Assembly (NCBI RefSeq): GCF_902833045.1
Contig: NZ_CADFDU010000018.1
Span: 55,411-119,410 of the forward strand
Length of the DNA stretch: 64,000 nucleotides
From: Burkholderia sp. BCC0322
Lineage (GTDB): Bacteria; Pseudomonadota; Gammaproteobacteria; Burkholderiales; Burkholderiaceae
Direction of reading: 5' to 3'
The first letter of the stretch is position 1. The number at the start of each line of letters is the position of its first letter. Shown here piece after piece: positions 1 to 9,037 of this stretch. The notes under the pieces were generated by a model. That model did no database searches, was not told the DNA's origin, and was given only the letters and a program-made list of their open reading frames with translations. The translations under genes were made by a program, and so were the position numbers.

Positions 1-619
1 GCACGCCCTGTTCGGACGCCGATACGCGCAGCCCGTTCCTGATCGTATACGTCGGGTTCAGCGTGTTCGCCATGTCGCTCGCGAGCTGCTGGCGTTGCGC
101 CTCGTTGTGCACCTCGCCCTTCATCTCGATCTGCGTGCCGTTGATCTTCAGCTGCCCCTTGCTGATCTGCTTGAGCTGCGCGCCGAGCAGCTTCTGCACG
201 TTCGCGCTCCAGTTCGGCGGCGTTGCGACGTCACCCACCTCGATCTGGTCGACGACGTTCGTCGCGCCGTAGGTATCGCGCAGCTTTTGCAGCACGGCGG
301 CCTTGGTCGCCTCGTCGGGCACCTTGCCGCCGACGACCACCTGGCCGGGCGTCGCATTCGCGGGCGGCGGCGTGACGGTGTTCGCGGTGCCGGCCGTGCC
401 GTGCACGACGGCGCCGGAGGCGGTCCCCGGCGCGACGCCGGTGTTCGCGGGCAGCGCGGTCGTCGCGACCGTGCCGTTGCCGACCGGCGTGACGGTCGCA
501 CCCGTGTTCTGCGCGAAGGCCGCGCCGCCGGCGAACAGCCCGGCGGCGAGGAGGGCGGCGACGGCGGGCGAGAAGGCGGCCGAAAAGCGTGCGCGCCGGA
601 CGTGAATCGTGCGATGCAT
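1..619 (-). CDS. T6SS-associated BON/OmpA-type envelope protein (C-terminal part missing)
   Basis: The gene runs off the left edge; 206 codons are visible. Translation from the ATG at 617-619 gives an Arg-rich start, a hydrophobic segment and an AFAQ cleavage site near residue 37, so it is exported. A Thr/Ala/Pro-rich linker follows, then two stretches that resemble BON repeats (around VVVGGKVPDEATK and LKINGTQIEMKGEV). Proteins of this build usually end in a peptidoglycan-binding OmpA domain, which would lie outside the window. It starts 4 bases after the tagF stop, so it is probably the last visible gene of the tssM-tagF operon, with a role at the envelope in anchoring or supporting the secretion apparatus. 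The family call is from residue pattern only. Confidence 0.7.
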   Translation of the reverse strand, partial: MHRTIHVRRARFSAAFSPAVAALLAAGLFAGGAAFAQNTGATVTPVGNGTVATTALPANTGVAPGTASGAVVHGTAGTANTVTPPPANATPGQVVVGGKVPDEATKAAVLQKLRDTYGATNVVDQIEVGDVATPPNWSANVQKLLGAQLKQISKGQLKINGTQIEMKGEVHNEAQRQQLASDMANTLNPTYTIRNGLRVSASEQGV

Positions 620-623
620 CCCG

Positions 624-1613
624 TCAGCCTCCGATGAACGCTTCGCGGAACGCGTCGATGGCGACGCGCAGCGAGAGTTGCGGTTGGTCGAGGTAGCTGA
701 CGAGCTTGCTGATCTGGTGATCGTTTTGCGCATGGGCGTCGATCCACTCGGGATCGTCGATGTCGATGTTGTGGGCGGCGTAGGTCTGCGGGTCGACGAC
801 GCTCAGCAGGGTTTTTGCCGACGCGCCGTTGAAGCCGATGATGAGCCGTTCGCGCTCGGCGATCGTGCCGATGAAGATCGCGAGCTCGAAGTCGGCCTGC
901 GCGACGAACGGCGCGATCAGTTCGAGCCAGAACGCGGCGACGAGGCTGCGGTAGAACGGATCGACCGGCAGCGGCAGCGTGAGGCCGCGCTCGATGTGCG
1001 ACGAGCCGCTCTGCATCACCGGCCGCAGCAGCGAGCCGAGCGCGAGCATCGCGCCGCGCAGCCGCACGGGATGACCGCTTTCGAGCAGCATTTCCTGGAG
1101 GCCGTGCAGCGACTGGTGTTCGACGAAATCGTTGAAGGTGCCGTCATGCGACGTGCCGGGGCCGCCGACGTCGATCGGCACCTGCGTGTCGCCGAGCGCC
1201 TGCAGCGCGCCGGGCGGCTCTTCCTTGCCGAGCAGCGGCGGGATCTGCGTGGCGACGCGCGACCACAGCCGCGCGAACGCGAGCGGGCTGCGCGCGAGGA
1301 ACGCGAGCGGCCGGTCGACCTCGAGCGCGGTTGCGCCGAGGAACGGGAAGCGGCGCATCGATACGTCGTGGCTCGCGACCATGTGGCCCGCGATCGCGAG
1401 CTTGCTGCGCGAGCCGAGGAACGCGAAATGCATCGGCTTCGCGTCCTCGTAGACGAGCTTCCAGCGCGGATCTTCCGCGAGCAGTTCGAGCGCCTGCGCG
1501 ATCCAGCGGTCGAGCGTCTGCAGCAACTGCGGGTTGTGCGGGCTCTTCACGAAGTCGCCGCGCGACGGAATCTTGCCGAAGTAGGCGATCTGCGCCTGTA
1601 CGGTTTGCGTCAT
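624..1613 (-). CDS. tagF: Type VI secretion accessory protein TagF (ImpM family)
   Basis: A 329-residue protein whose N terminus (QIAYFGKIPSRGDFVKS) is the hallmark of the TagF/ImpM domain; the family length is similar. In Pseudomonas, TagF is a post-translational repressor of T6SS firing that acts with the threonine-phosphorylation pathway or alone; that role is inferred here. The start codon overlaps the tssM stop by 4 bases (ATGA), so the two are probably translationally coupled. The order tssM-tagF is common in T6SS clusters. No kinase or phosphatase of that pathway is visible in the window. Confidence 0.9.
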   Translation of the reverse strand: MTQTVQAQIAYFGKIPSRGDFVKSPHNPQLLQTLDRWIAQALELLAEDPRWKLVYEDAKPMHFAFLGSRSKLAIAGHMVASHDVSMRRFPFLGATALEVDRPLAFLARSPLAFARLWSRVATQIPPLLGKEEPPGALQALGDTQVPIDVGGPGTSHDGTFNDFVEHQSLHGLQEMLLESGHPVRLRGAMLALGSLLRPVMQSGSSHIERGLTLPLPVDPFYRSLVAAFWLELIAPFVAQADFELAIFIGTIAERERLIIGFNGASAKTLLSVVDPQTYAAHNIDIDDPEWIDAHAQNDHQISKLVSYLDQPQLSLRVAIDAFREAFIGG

Positions 1614-4600
1614 TGCGCCCCCTGGGCATTCGTTGCGTTGGCGGCCGCGACGGCCGGCGCTGCGGCCGGCGCGCCCGTGCCGGCGGACTGGGTCGCGTTC
1701 TGCGCGGCGCCCGCGCTCGCGTCGGCGACCGACGACGGCAGCTGCAGGCCGCGCAGGCTCTGCTGCTGCGGCTGGTCACCGCCGCCGCCGGACGGTTGCG
1801 ACGTGCTGATGATGCGCATCGTCACCGATACGTTCACGCTGCCCTGCGCCCACGTCAGGTCGAAGGTGCCGTCCGGACGGCGCTTGCGCTGCGCCGAGTT
1901 GATCAGCTTCTCGAGACCGTAGCGGCCCGGCTCGTTGACGAGCTGCACCGTGCGGCCGTCGAAGGTCGTCGCGGACAGCGTCGCGCCCGGCGAGCCCTGC
2001 GGGTTCGGCCACACGAAGTTGGTCCACTGCGGCGGCGTGTTGCGGTAGCGCAGTTGCTGGCCGTCGATCGCGATCGTGTATTCCGTCGTGCCCGTGCTCG
2101 GCTGCGGCAGGATCTGGAACACGGTCTGCGGTTCGGACGACGCGGCCGCGCTGCCTGCCGCACCGCCCGCGAGCGGCGCGACCCAGCGCGCGAAGCCGTT
2201 CGTGAAGTCCGGCGTGAGGCCGATGCCCATGTCGCCCCACGTGCGGGCGGCGAGGGTGTCGCCGCGGCGCACCGCGAGCGGCCCGAGCGTCGTGCCGACG
2301 AACTTCGCGATCGAGCCATCCGGACCGAACACCTGCGCGATTTCACCGGCGCCGGCCTCGACCTTCGCGCTCGCCGCGAACGGGTACTTCGTCGCGAGCG
2401 AGTTCTGGAACGGCTGGTAGACCTGCGCGTTCCACACCTTGTTGACTTCGGCGCTGGCCGGCTGGATCACGACCGCGAACGCCTGCATCAGCGGCCGCAC
2501 GAGCAGCGGACGCAGCGACTTGCGTTGCGAATCGGTGAGGCCCGTCAGCATCTGCTCGTCGACGAGCTTCAGCGAATCGGCAAGTTCCGAACCGTTGCCG
2601 TCGAGCGTCTGCTGCATCAGCTGGCGCGCGCCCGGGCCCGGGTCGCCCTGGTTCTTGATCACGTTGAAGCGCGTGCGGACCTTCGACAGCGAATCCATGT
2701 AGCTCTTGAGCATCGACGTGCCGTCGTGCGTCGCGACGATCCGCGCGAGCCCGATGAACTCCTGGCCGATCGGACCCATCGGCACCTCGGCCGGATTGCC
2801 GTTGATGTCGATGTTGGCGGCCGCCACCTGGCCGGCCTGCGAGCGCGAGAACAGTTGCTTGACCCAGTTCACGACGCCCGTCTGCGCCTTCTTGATCGTC
2901 ACGTTCGCGAGCGACGGGTTGTCCCACGACGTCTGGTCGTACGCGGTCTCGAGGATCTTGCGGATCGGCGAATCCTGCGGGTCGCCGAGGCGGTTCATCC
3001 CGTCGACGGCCTGGCCGAAGCTGCTGAAGCCCTGCACCGCGATGCCCTGCATGAACTTCTGCCAGTGCTGCGCGTACTCGGTCTTGTACATGCCGACGAG
3101 CGTCTTCTGGATCTGCTCGGGGCTGCCCTCGAGCGTCAGGTCGTCCTGCGTCGACGTGTTCAGCACCCAGTCCTTCGCCTGCAGTTCCTTGGTCGCCGCG
3201 TCGCGGATCGCCGGCTGCACGTAGTCGAACCATGCTTCGCGCGTGAACGTGCCCGGAATCGCGTAGCTGCCTGCCACGAGGCCCTGGTTGCCGTCGCCGA
3301 CGATGCGCGCGATGGTCATCGGTGCGAAGCGGGTCGATGCGCGCGCCTTGATTTCCTCGTACACGCGCTGGCGGGCCGGCATGCCGCGCACCACGCGGCG
3401 CAGGTTCTCGCGGGTCTGGTCGACGAGCGCGAGGTTCGCGTCGATCATCGGCCAGTCGTCGTCATTCACGCGCGACAGGTAGAACGAGATCATGCGTTCC
3501 GCGCTCTTGATCATCTCGTCACGCGGCATGTTGCCGCGATTCGTCTCGAGCCAGCCGCGCCAGAAGCGGGCGAGCTGGTCGGTCAGGTGCGCCTGCTCGA
3601 CGTGACGCTTGTCGGACAGCATCAGGTACGTCTTGAGCGCGTTGTACGCGTCCTGCACGTTGGTCGGCGACGCGTCGCTGTAGAGGCCGCCCTGCGGTGC
3701 GGCCGGCGGTTGCGCGGCTGCGGCCGGCGCGGTGCCGGATGCGGCCAGGGCGGCGCCGGCCTGCGGCGCGGCGCCTGCCGCGTTCGTCGAAACCGGAATC
3801 GTGCCCCCCTGCACGGCGCCCGATTCGGGCGGGCGCGTCATCGGCACGAGCTGCTCGGGGTGCGCGTTCACGTCCTTCATGAACGACGCGAGGTTCTGCG
3901 ATACCGGGGCCAGCAGGATCTGGCGCACGCCGTTGTAATACTCGGTCAACAGGTGCTGCTCGAGACGGTCGCCCTGGTACAGGCCGAGCGACACCGAAAC
4001 CGGCTTGTCGCGGCGGAACTGTTCGAGCTGCTCGATCCGGTCCTCGAGGATGTCCATCGCCTGCAGGCGCGATTGCAGGTCGTTGCGGCCCTGCTGCAGC
4101 CGCGTGACGTTGTCGAGGTCGGCCTGCACGTTCGCGACGAGCTGCTGGTTGCCGATCGTCGACCAGGTCCAGCCGCCGAGCGCGAGCGCGAGCGCCGCGA
4201 CGAAGCCGAAGAAGGTCGCGTAGCGCAGCCGCGTCTTGGTCGGGCTCGCGAACTGCCGCACCGTCTGGCGGTCCGCGAAGATCACCTTCGAGAACAGGTC
4301 GCGCAGGAAGAAGCCGTTCTTCGAGAACGCGCTGTGCGGTTTCGGCAGCGCGGTGCCGTCGAGGCCGAAGCGATGCGCGATGCGCTGCGCGGCCGCGCTG
4401 TTGGTTTCGCCTTCCTGCAGCGCGCTGGTGAAGTAGAAGCCGCGGAAGATCGGCTTGTACTGGAACGGGTTGTTCTCGAACAGCGTCGCGAGGAACGCGC
4501 GCAGCGACGGCTTGATCGTCGAGAATTCGAGCGGGAAGCTCAACTGGCCCGGCGACAGCTGGTTGCCGCGCGACAGCGACAGCTGCGCGACGCTGATTTC

Positions 4601-5557
4601 CTTCAGCCCTTCGTAGAGTTCCTCGAAGTGCGTGTCGAACTGCGCGACGACGTCGCGCTTGTCGTCGGGCTCGTAGGGCAGGGTGGCGCCCCACACGCGG
4701 TCGTACTCGTGCTTGTCGCTGCTGCTGAAGAATTCGGTGAAGCCGGTGATCAGGTCGGCCTTCGTGAACATCACGTAGACCGGCGCGAACACTTCGAGCT
4801 TCTCGGTCAGCTCCTGAACGCGCTGACGGAGGTTCTTCGCGAGGTTGATCGCGAATTCGGGGCGGTTGCCGGTGAGTTCGGCGATGCTGGCCGTGACGAT
4901 GATGCCGTTGATCGGCGCCTTCGGGCGATAGCGCTTGAGCAGTCCGAGGAAGCCGAGCCATTCGCTGCGATCTTCCTCGTGCACCGAATAGCGGCCGGCC
5001 GTGTCGAGCAGGATCCCCTCGGTCGTGAAGAACCAGTCGCAGTTACGCGTACCGCCGATGCCGTGGATCACCGCGCTGTTCTTGTCGGCGAACGGGAACT
5101 GCAGGCCGGAATTGAGCACGGCGCTGCTCTTGCCCGCGGCCGGGTTGCCGATGACGATGTACCACGGCAGTTCGTACAGCGCGGAGCCGCCCGACACCTG
5201 GCCGATCTTCGACGTCTTGATCGTCTTCACCGCGTCCGACAGGCGCGTGCGCAGCACGTCGAGGTCGGCCGTCTTCGCGTCGGGGGCGAGCGCGGCGGCG
5301 GCGGGCGCGGCGATCTTGCCGGTTTCCGCCTGCTCTTCCAGCACCTGCCCGAGCTGCTGGTTCGCGCGCTTCACGCGCCAGCGGCGCCACAGCGCGACGA
5401 CGAGCCACAGCGCGAGGATCGCCGCGAACGCGATCGCCGCCCACAGGAGCGGCAGCTGCAGCATGTCGGCGACGATGAAGAGAATGGCCGCTAGCGCGAC
5501 GATCCCGACGATCGAGAGCGTACGCGGATGAGTCAGCACGTTGAGGATGCGTTGCAT
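1610..5557 (-). CDS. tssM: Type VI secretion inner-membrane protein TssM (IcmF)
   Basis: About 1315 residues, typical of TssM. Two N-terminal hydrophobic segments (about residues 14-31 and 38-57) are followed by a cytoplasmic GTPase-like domain with an intact Walker A motif GNPAAGKS at 137-144. A further membrane helix (FVAALALALGGW) precedes a large periplasmic C-terminal part. TssM forms the trans-envelope TssJLM complex that docks the T6SS baseplate. I chose the ATG at 5557 (MQRILNVLTH) because the upstream in-frame extension is Pro/Ala/Arg-rich and lacks membrane character. A Pro/Ala/Gly-rich low-complexity linker lies in the periplasmic part (encoded around 3680-3830). TssJ and TssL are not in the window. 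Confidence 0.95.
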   Translation of the reverse strand: MQRILNVLTHPRTLSIVGIVALAAILFIVADMLQLPLLWAAIAFAAILALWLVVALWRRWRVKRANQQLGQVLEEQAETGKIAAPAAAALAPDAKTADLDVLRTRLSDAVKTIKTSKIGQVSGGSALYELPWYIVIGNPAAGKSSAVLNSGLQFPFADKNSAVIHGIGGTRNCDWFFTTEGILLDTAGRYSVHEEDRSEWLGFLGLLKRYRPKAPINGIIVTASIAELTGNRPEFAINLAKNLRQRVQELTEKLEVFAPVYVMFTKADLITGFTEFFSSSDKHEYDRVWGATLPYEPDDKRDVVAQFDTHFEELYEGLKEISVAQLSLSRGNQLSPGQLSFPLEFSTIKPSLRAFLATLFENNPFQYKPIFRGFYFTSALQEGETNSAAAQRIAHRFGLDGTALPKPHSAFSKNGFFLRDLFSKVIFADRQTVRQFASPTKTRLRYATFFGFVAALALALGGWTWSTIGNQQLVANVQADLDNVTRLQQGRNDLQSRLQAMDILEDRIEQLEQFRRDKPVSVSLGLYQGDRLEQHLLTEYYNGVRQILLAPVSQNLASFMKDVNAHPEQLVPMTRPPESGAVQGGTIPVSTNAAGAAPQAGAALAASGTAPAAAAQPPAAPQGGLYSDASPTNVQDAYNALKTYLMLSDKRHVEQAHLTDQLARFWRGWLETNRGNMPRDEMIKSAERMISFYLSRVNDDDWPMIDANLALVDQTRENLRRVVRGMPARQRVYEEIKARASTRFAPMTIARIVGDGNQGLVAGSYAIPGTFTREAWFDYVQPAIRDAATKELQAKDWVLNTSTQDDLTLEGSPEQIQKTLVGMYKTEYAQHWQKFMQGIAVQGFSSFGQAVDGMNRLGDPQDSPIRKILETAYDQTSWDNPSLANVTIKKAQTGVVNWVKQLFSRSQAGQVAAANIDINGNPAEVPMGPIGQEFIGLARIVATHDGTSMLKSYMDSLSKVRTRFNVIKNQGDPGPGARQLMQQTLDGNGSELADSLKLVDEQMLTGLTDSQRKSLRPLLVRPLMQAFAVVIQPASAEVNKVWNAQVYQPFQNSLATKYPFAASAKVEAGAGEIAQVFGPDGSIAKFVGTTLGPLAVRRGDTLAARTWGDMGIGLTPDFTNGFARWVAPLAGGAAGSAAASSEPQTVFQILPQPSTGTTEYTIAIDGQQLRYRNTPPQWTNFVWPNPQGSPGATLSATTFDGRTVQLVNEPGRYGLEKLINSAQRKRRPDGTFDLTWAQGSVNVSVTMRIISTSQPSGGGGDQPQQQSLRGLQLPSSVADASAGAAQNATQSAGTGAPAAAPAVAAANATNAQGAQ

Positions 5558-5858
5558 AGGACGTTCAGGTTCCGGTGCGATTCGGTGAGGCGACGCAGGC
5601 GCGCCGAGCGGTAAGGGTGGCGCCGCGATGTGTCGCCATGCTGTCAAGCGGGATGAAGGGGGCTGGCATCAATGCGCCCGCGGCATCGGAGAGGGCGCGC
5701 GCATTAACGAAAGGACGCTGTGAGATTTAAAACGGAAGCGGCGGCCGGAAAAAATCGCGCACCGGAATGCATGATTTTTTGCGCCGCCCATATCGTTTCC
5801 TGCCGGGATATTAAAAAGCCCCATGCCGCCCTCATTATTTCCTGTCCGGCAGCCCTGG
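5558..5858. other. Non-coding gap between tssM and the M15 peptidase gene
   Basis: About 300 bases without a convincing gene, more A/T-rich than the flanks between 5700 and 5820. It presumably carries the tssM promoter on the minus strand, but I could not pick a convincing -35/-10 pair or a sigma54 (GG-N10-GC) site. A weak minus-strand reading frame here overlaps the end of the peptidase gene and has no family signature. Confidence 0.5.
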
Positions 5859-6704
5859 CTAGCTGCCGCGTCCCAGTTTAAAACCGGGTTTATGGTATTC
5901 CACGTGCCCAAGATCCATCATTTTCCAGCGGCCCCCCCAGGTCAGGCCAACCTGTTCGGCGACCTGGCCATACAACTGGTAGCCGCGCATCGCCCACGGA
6001 TCTTTCTCGGAAATGACCAGCTTGCCGTCGCGCAGGAATGCATTGTCGGCCGCCAGCCCGAATTGGTGATAACTCTGGAAGGCTGCCGCGTTGGTCACGC
6101 TACCGCCCATCTGTGCCAGCCGGTTCTGCCGTTCCGGGCTCCGGTAACCTTCCAGCAACGCCATTTCATAACCATATTGTTCGTGCATGATCTTGTAGAC
6201 CAGCAGCAAACGCGTACGGAAATCCGGGTCCAGCAGGTTCCAGTCGCGGCTCGCATCCTTCAGCGCCGGGCGGACCTGTTCGACTTCCTTGGTGGCGAAG
6301 ACTTCCGGCGGCAGCGGCGGGGGCGGCACGAGCTGTTCGCCCTGCAGCAGCGCGGCGATCTTCTCGTCGGGCACGCGCGCCGTGTCGTCGTACTGGAACA
6401 ATTGCCGGCCGCGTAACGCAATGGCGACCAATGGCGGCGTCGCAAGAATACCTGCCGATACCGCAATCATCAAGCGTCGCCGAATCAGTAAATTTTGCAC
6501 ATCGTTTAAAGCACCGCGCGTAGCGCTTGCCGATTTAACAATCTGACTTCGCGTACGTGCGGCGCGATCGTTCGCACGGCGCGTTAGACGGCCGTGAAAC
6601 TGCGTGACGGATTCGAAAACGGTCGCGCGGATACCCGGTAAAAGCAACAGTGCCGCAACGGCTACGGCAAGGGCGAAATAGGCGACGAGTGCGACGGCAA
6701 TCAA
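5859..6704 (-). CDS. tagX: Membrane-anchored M15 (VanY/DacC-like) peptidase, T6SS TagX-like
   Basis: 281 residues with two hydrophobic segments (about 2-23 and 78-98), then a proline hinge (PPPPLPP) and a C-terminal M15 metallopeptidase domain. Zinc ligands are visible: the S-x-H-x(6)-D pattern in SYHQFGLAAD gives His213 and Asp220, and DLGHVEYH gives His267. M15 enzymes cut peptide stems of peptidoglycan. TagX, first described in Acinetobacter, is an L,D-endopeptidase of this class needed to pass the T6SS through the cell wall; position beside tssM supports the same job here. The gene symbol is by analogy. The other reading is an ordinary D-alanyl-D-alanine carboxypeptidase unrelated to secretion. 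Confidence 0.85.
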   Translation of the reverse strand: MIAVALVAYFALAVAVAALLLLPGIRATVFESVTQFHGRLTRRANDRAARTRSQIVKSASATRGALNDVQNLLIRRRLMIAVSAGILATPPLVAIALRGRQLFQYDDTARVPDEKIAALLQGEQLVPPPPLPPEVFATKEVEQVRPALKDASRDWNLLDPDFRTRLLLVYKIMHEQYGYEMALLEGYRSPERQNRLAQMGGSVTNAAAFQSYHQFGLAADNAFLRDGKLVISEKDPWAMRGYQLYGQVAEQVGLTWGGRWKMMDLGHVEYHKPGFKLGRGS

Positions 6705-6729
6705 AGAAATCCCCGGAAATTGGAATTGA

Positions 6730-6758
6730 TTGTGTTTTGCAATGCTTGCTCTTAGAAT
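6730..6758 (+). promoter_or_regulatory. Candidate sigma70 promoter for the unknown gene at 6826
   Basis: TTGTGT (6730-6735), a 17-base spacer and TAGAAT (6753-6758) lie 68 bases upstream of the start codon, in an A/T-rich gap between divergent genes. Seen by eye; the -35 match is only fair. Confidence 0.45.
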
Positions 6759-6825
6759 CAGGCTGCTTCGAGAGGCTGGGCTATATTATCGCGGTGAATT
6801 AAACCAGGATTCAATGAGACGCTGA

Positions 6826-7776
6826 ATGAGTGCGCCGGAAAATTCAAATTCGAAATCTCCGCCCAGCCTGCTGTCCGATACCAAACCGGCAGGCGACGGA
6901 GCTCAGCAGTCGCGCATTCTCGCGAATCTGGAAGGACGTGTCACGCCGCCGGCCGAACCGCCGCGCCGTTCGCTGAAGGCGCCGATCGCCGCCGTCGTGG
7001 CCCTGGTGGTTGCCGTCGGTGGCTGGGGCGCGTGGCGCATGCAGCATTCGGGCGGGCAGGCCGCCGCCGTCACGGCCGAGGCTGCGCCTGCCGCACCGGC
7101 GAAGGCCGCGGCGGCCAGCGACGCCGCCGTGCAGGTCGCGCAGAATGCCGCGTCCGCCGCACCCGCCGTGCAACCGGCCACGATCGTCAACGACGACGCA
7201 GCTTCCCGAACCGTTGCATCCGCATCGTCCGCATCAGCCGCGGACAACAGCCGCCTGTCGCGTGCGCTCGCCAATGGCGCCGACGACGCATCGGGCGCGG
7301 CCACGGCCGGTGCAGCCGCCGCTGCGGCAGCCGCGACGACCAAGACCGCGAAGGCCGACGCCGCGAAGGGCGCGAAGGTCGCCGCGCATGGCAAGGCCGA
7401 CACGAAGGCCGATGCGAAGGCCGAGGCCCGCAAGCATCACAAGGAACAGCAGGCCGAGCTCGCGCAGGCGAAGAAGCATCGCGATGCGACGCCGACCCGT
7501 ACCGCGAAGGCGGGCGGGAAGGACGATCCGGATGCGGATCTGCTCGCGGCGCTCGTCGCGCGCACGAAGCCGGCCGACAAGAAACTCGCCGCGCAGAAGG
7601 CGCAGGCGGTGCCGACCAAGACGGCCGCGACGACCGGCTCGCTGGCGTCGCGCGTGAAGGAGTGTTCGGAGCGCGGTTTCTTCGAGGACCAACTGTGCCG
7701 CTGGCGCGTCTGCGAGGGTCACTGGGGCAAGGATCCCGCGTGCCCGAGCGCCGCGCAGTCGGAGACGCGGCAGTAA
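6826..7776 (+). CDS. Unknown membrane-anchored Ala/Lys-rich protein with four-cysteine tail, beside T6SS genes
   Basis: 316 residues, family not recognised. A polar N terminus with a Pro/Arg patch (PAEPPRRSLK) leads into one membrane helix at about 52-70, giving an N-in/C-out topology. A long Ala/Lys/Asp low-complexity stretch follows (about 75-270), and then a compact C-terminal segment with Cys280, Cys291, Cys296 and Cys306 plus several aromatics (RWRVCEGHWGKDPACP). That tail is the only part that looks folded and could form two disulfides in the periplasm. Divergent placement next to the T6SS peptidase suggests an envelope role, but that is only context. TonB-like or SPOR-like spacer proteins share the layout, not the tail. 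Confidence 0.8.
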   Translation: MSAPENSNSKSPPSLLSDTKPAGDGAQQSRILANLEGRVTPPAEPPRRSLKAPIAAVVALVVAVGGWGAWRMQHSGGQAAAVTAEAAPAAPAKAAAASDAAVQVAQNAASAAPAVQPATIVNDDAASRTVASASSASAADNSRLSRALANGADDASGAATAGAAAAAAAATTKTAKADAAKGAKVAAHGKADTKADAKAEARKHHKEQQAELAQAKKHRDATPTRTAKAGGKDDPDADLLAALVARTKPADKKLAAQKAQAVPTKTAATTGSLASRVKECSERGFFEDQLCRWRVCEGHWGKDPACPSAAQSETRQ

Positions 7777-7807
7777 CGCGTCTCGCGCGTGTCGACCCGC
7801 CGCACCT

Positions 7808-7831
7808 GCGCCGCCCGTCGGGCGGCGCTTT
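7808..7831 (+). terminator. Hairpin terminator after the 6826-7776 gene
   Basis: GCGCCGCCC, loop GTC, GGGCGGCGC (7808-7828), followed by only TTT. Strong stem, short U tract. Confidence 0.5.
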
Positions 7832-7987
7832 GCATTCGGGGCACGGAATCGGCCGGTATGATGCGGCGTGACGCTGTCACCGGCGCGTCATGCCCGTCGG
7901 GCATACGTTTCCTTTCCTTTCCTTTTCCGGCGCGGGCGCGCGGCCTGCTTTGCGCGGCGCGCCGTGCGCCGCACGACCTTCGACACG

Positions 7988-9013
7988 ATGGACCTGATCG
8001 TACAGACTTACGGCGCCGATACGTCCGGCATGGTGTGCGGATTCCGCTTCGTTCCGGGCGGATCCGGCGCGACGCTCGATGCGGACGCGGCTGCCGCGTG
8101 GCTGCGCGCGTGCCGCGAGCACGATGTCGCGTCGGACGATTTCGTCTGGCTGCACTTCAATCTCGCGCACGGCGCGAGCGAGCGCTGGATGCGCACGCAT
8201 CTCGGGCTGCCCGACAGCTTCTTCGAATTCCTCCACGAAGGCTCGCGCTCGACGCGCATCGAGCAGGAAGACGGCGCGTTGCGCGCGATCGTCAACGACG
8301 TGATGTTCAACCTCGAACTGACGCCGTCGGAGATCGCGACGCTGTTCGTCCACGTCGAGCGGCGCATCATGGTCACCGCGCGGCTCAAGCCGCTGCGCTC
8401 GGTCGATACGCTGCGCGCGTGCGTGCGCGACGGCGAGCAGTTCAGGTCGCCCGCCGAGCTGCTCGTGCACCTGCTGCGCGACCAGGCCGACCTGCTGATC
8501 CAGATCATGCGGCGCACGAGCATCGACGTGGACCGCATCGAGGATCGCTTCCTGTCGCAGCGGCTCACGTCGAACCGCATCGAACTCGGCGCGATGCGCC
8601 GCACGCTGACGCGCCTGCAGCGCATGCTCGCGCCCGAGCCCGGGTCGATCTTCCGGTTGCTCGCGAAACCGCCTGCGTGGCTGCATCTGGAAGACGTGCA
8701 GGAGCTGCGCGAATCGACCGAAGAGTTCTCGCTGGTGCTGGCCGATCTGGCGGGGCTCAACGAGCGGATCAAGCTGCTGCAGGAAGAGATCGGTTCGCGT
8801 CTCGACGAGCAGAACAACCGGACGCTGTTCACGCTGACGCTCGTGACCGTGATCGCGCTGCCGATCAATATCGTTGCCGGCTTCTTCGGGATGAACGTCG
8901 GCGGCGTGCCGTTCTCGGAGAACAAGCACGGCTTCTGGCTGATGGTGCTGCTCGTCGCGGGTTTCACGGGGCTCGCCGCGTGGTGGGCGTTCCGCCGGCG
9001 CGACGATCGTTAG
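7988..9013 (+). CDS. CorA/ZntB-family divalent cation transporter
   Basis: 341 residues from the ATG at 7988 (MDLIVQTYGADTSG); the longer in-frame start at 7868 adds an Arg-rich stretch unlike the family. A long acidic/helical cytoplasmic domain is followed by two C-terminal membrane helices, with the GMN signature at about residues 301-303 (FFGMNVGG) at the end of the first. CorA-superfamily proteins are pentameric channels for Mg2+, Co2+, Ni2+ or, for ZntB, Zn2+. The N-terminal style (FVWLHFNLAH) is closer to ZntB than to classical CorA, but the ion cannot be told from sequence alone. Monocistronic by context. Confidence 0.88.
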   Translation: MDLIVQTYGADTSGMVCGFRFVPGGSGATLDADAAAAWLRACREHDVASDDFVWLHFNLAHGASERWMRTHLGLPDSFFEFLHEGSRSTRIEQEDGALRAIVNDVMFNLELTPSEIATLFVHVERRIMVTARLKPLRSVDTLRACVRDGEQFRSPAELLVHLLRDQADLLIQIMRRTSIDVDRIEDRFLSQRLTSNRIELGAMRRTLTRLQRMLAPEPGSIFRLLAKPPAWLHLEDVQELRESTEEFSLVLADLAGLNERIKLLQEEIGSRLDEQNNRTLFTLTLVTVIALPINIVAGFFGMNVGGVPFSENKHGFWLMVLLVAGFTGLAAWWAFRRRDDR

Positions 9014-9037
9014 GACAGCCGGCGCCGGATCGACTCG

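Noticed and set aside
1331-5494. 1387-codon open frame on the plus strand opposite tssM
   Set aside because: A shadow of high-GC coding: extremely Arg/Ala/Leu-rich, no domain, and antisense to a complete TssM.
5669-5911. 80-codon minus-strand frame between the M15 peptidase and tssM
   Set aside because: It overlaps the end of the peptidase gene in another frame, has no signal or family motif, and its composition looks intergenic.
7032-7871. Alternative frame of the T6SS-adjacent gene as a second protein
   Set aside because: Gly/Arg-rich shadow frame without a start context; the frame at 6826-7776 has a membrane helix and cysteine tail.
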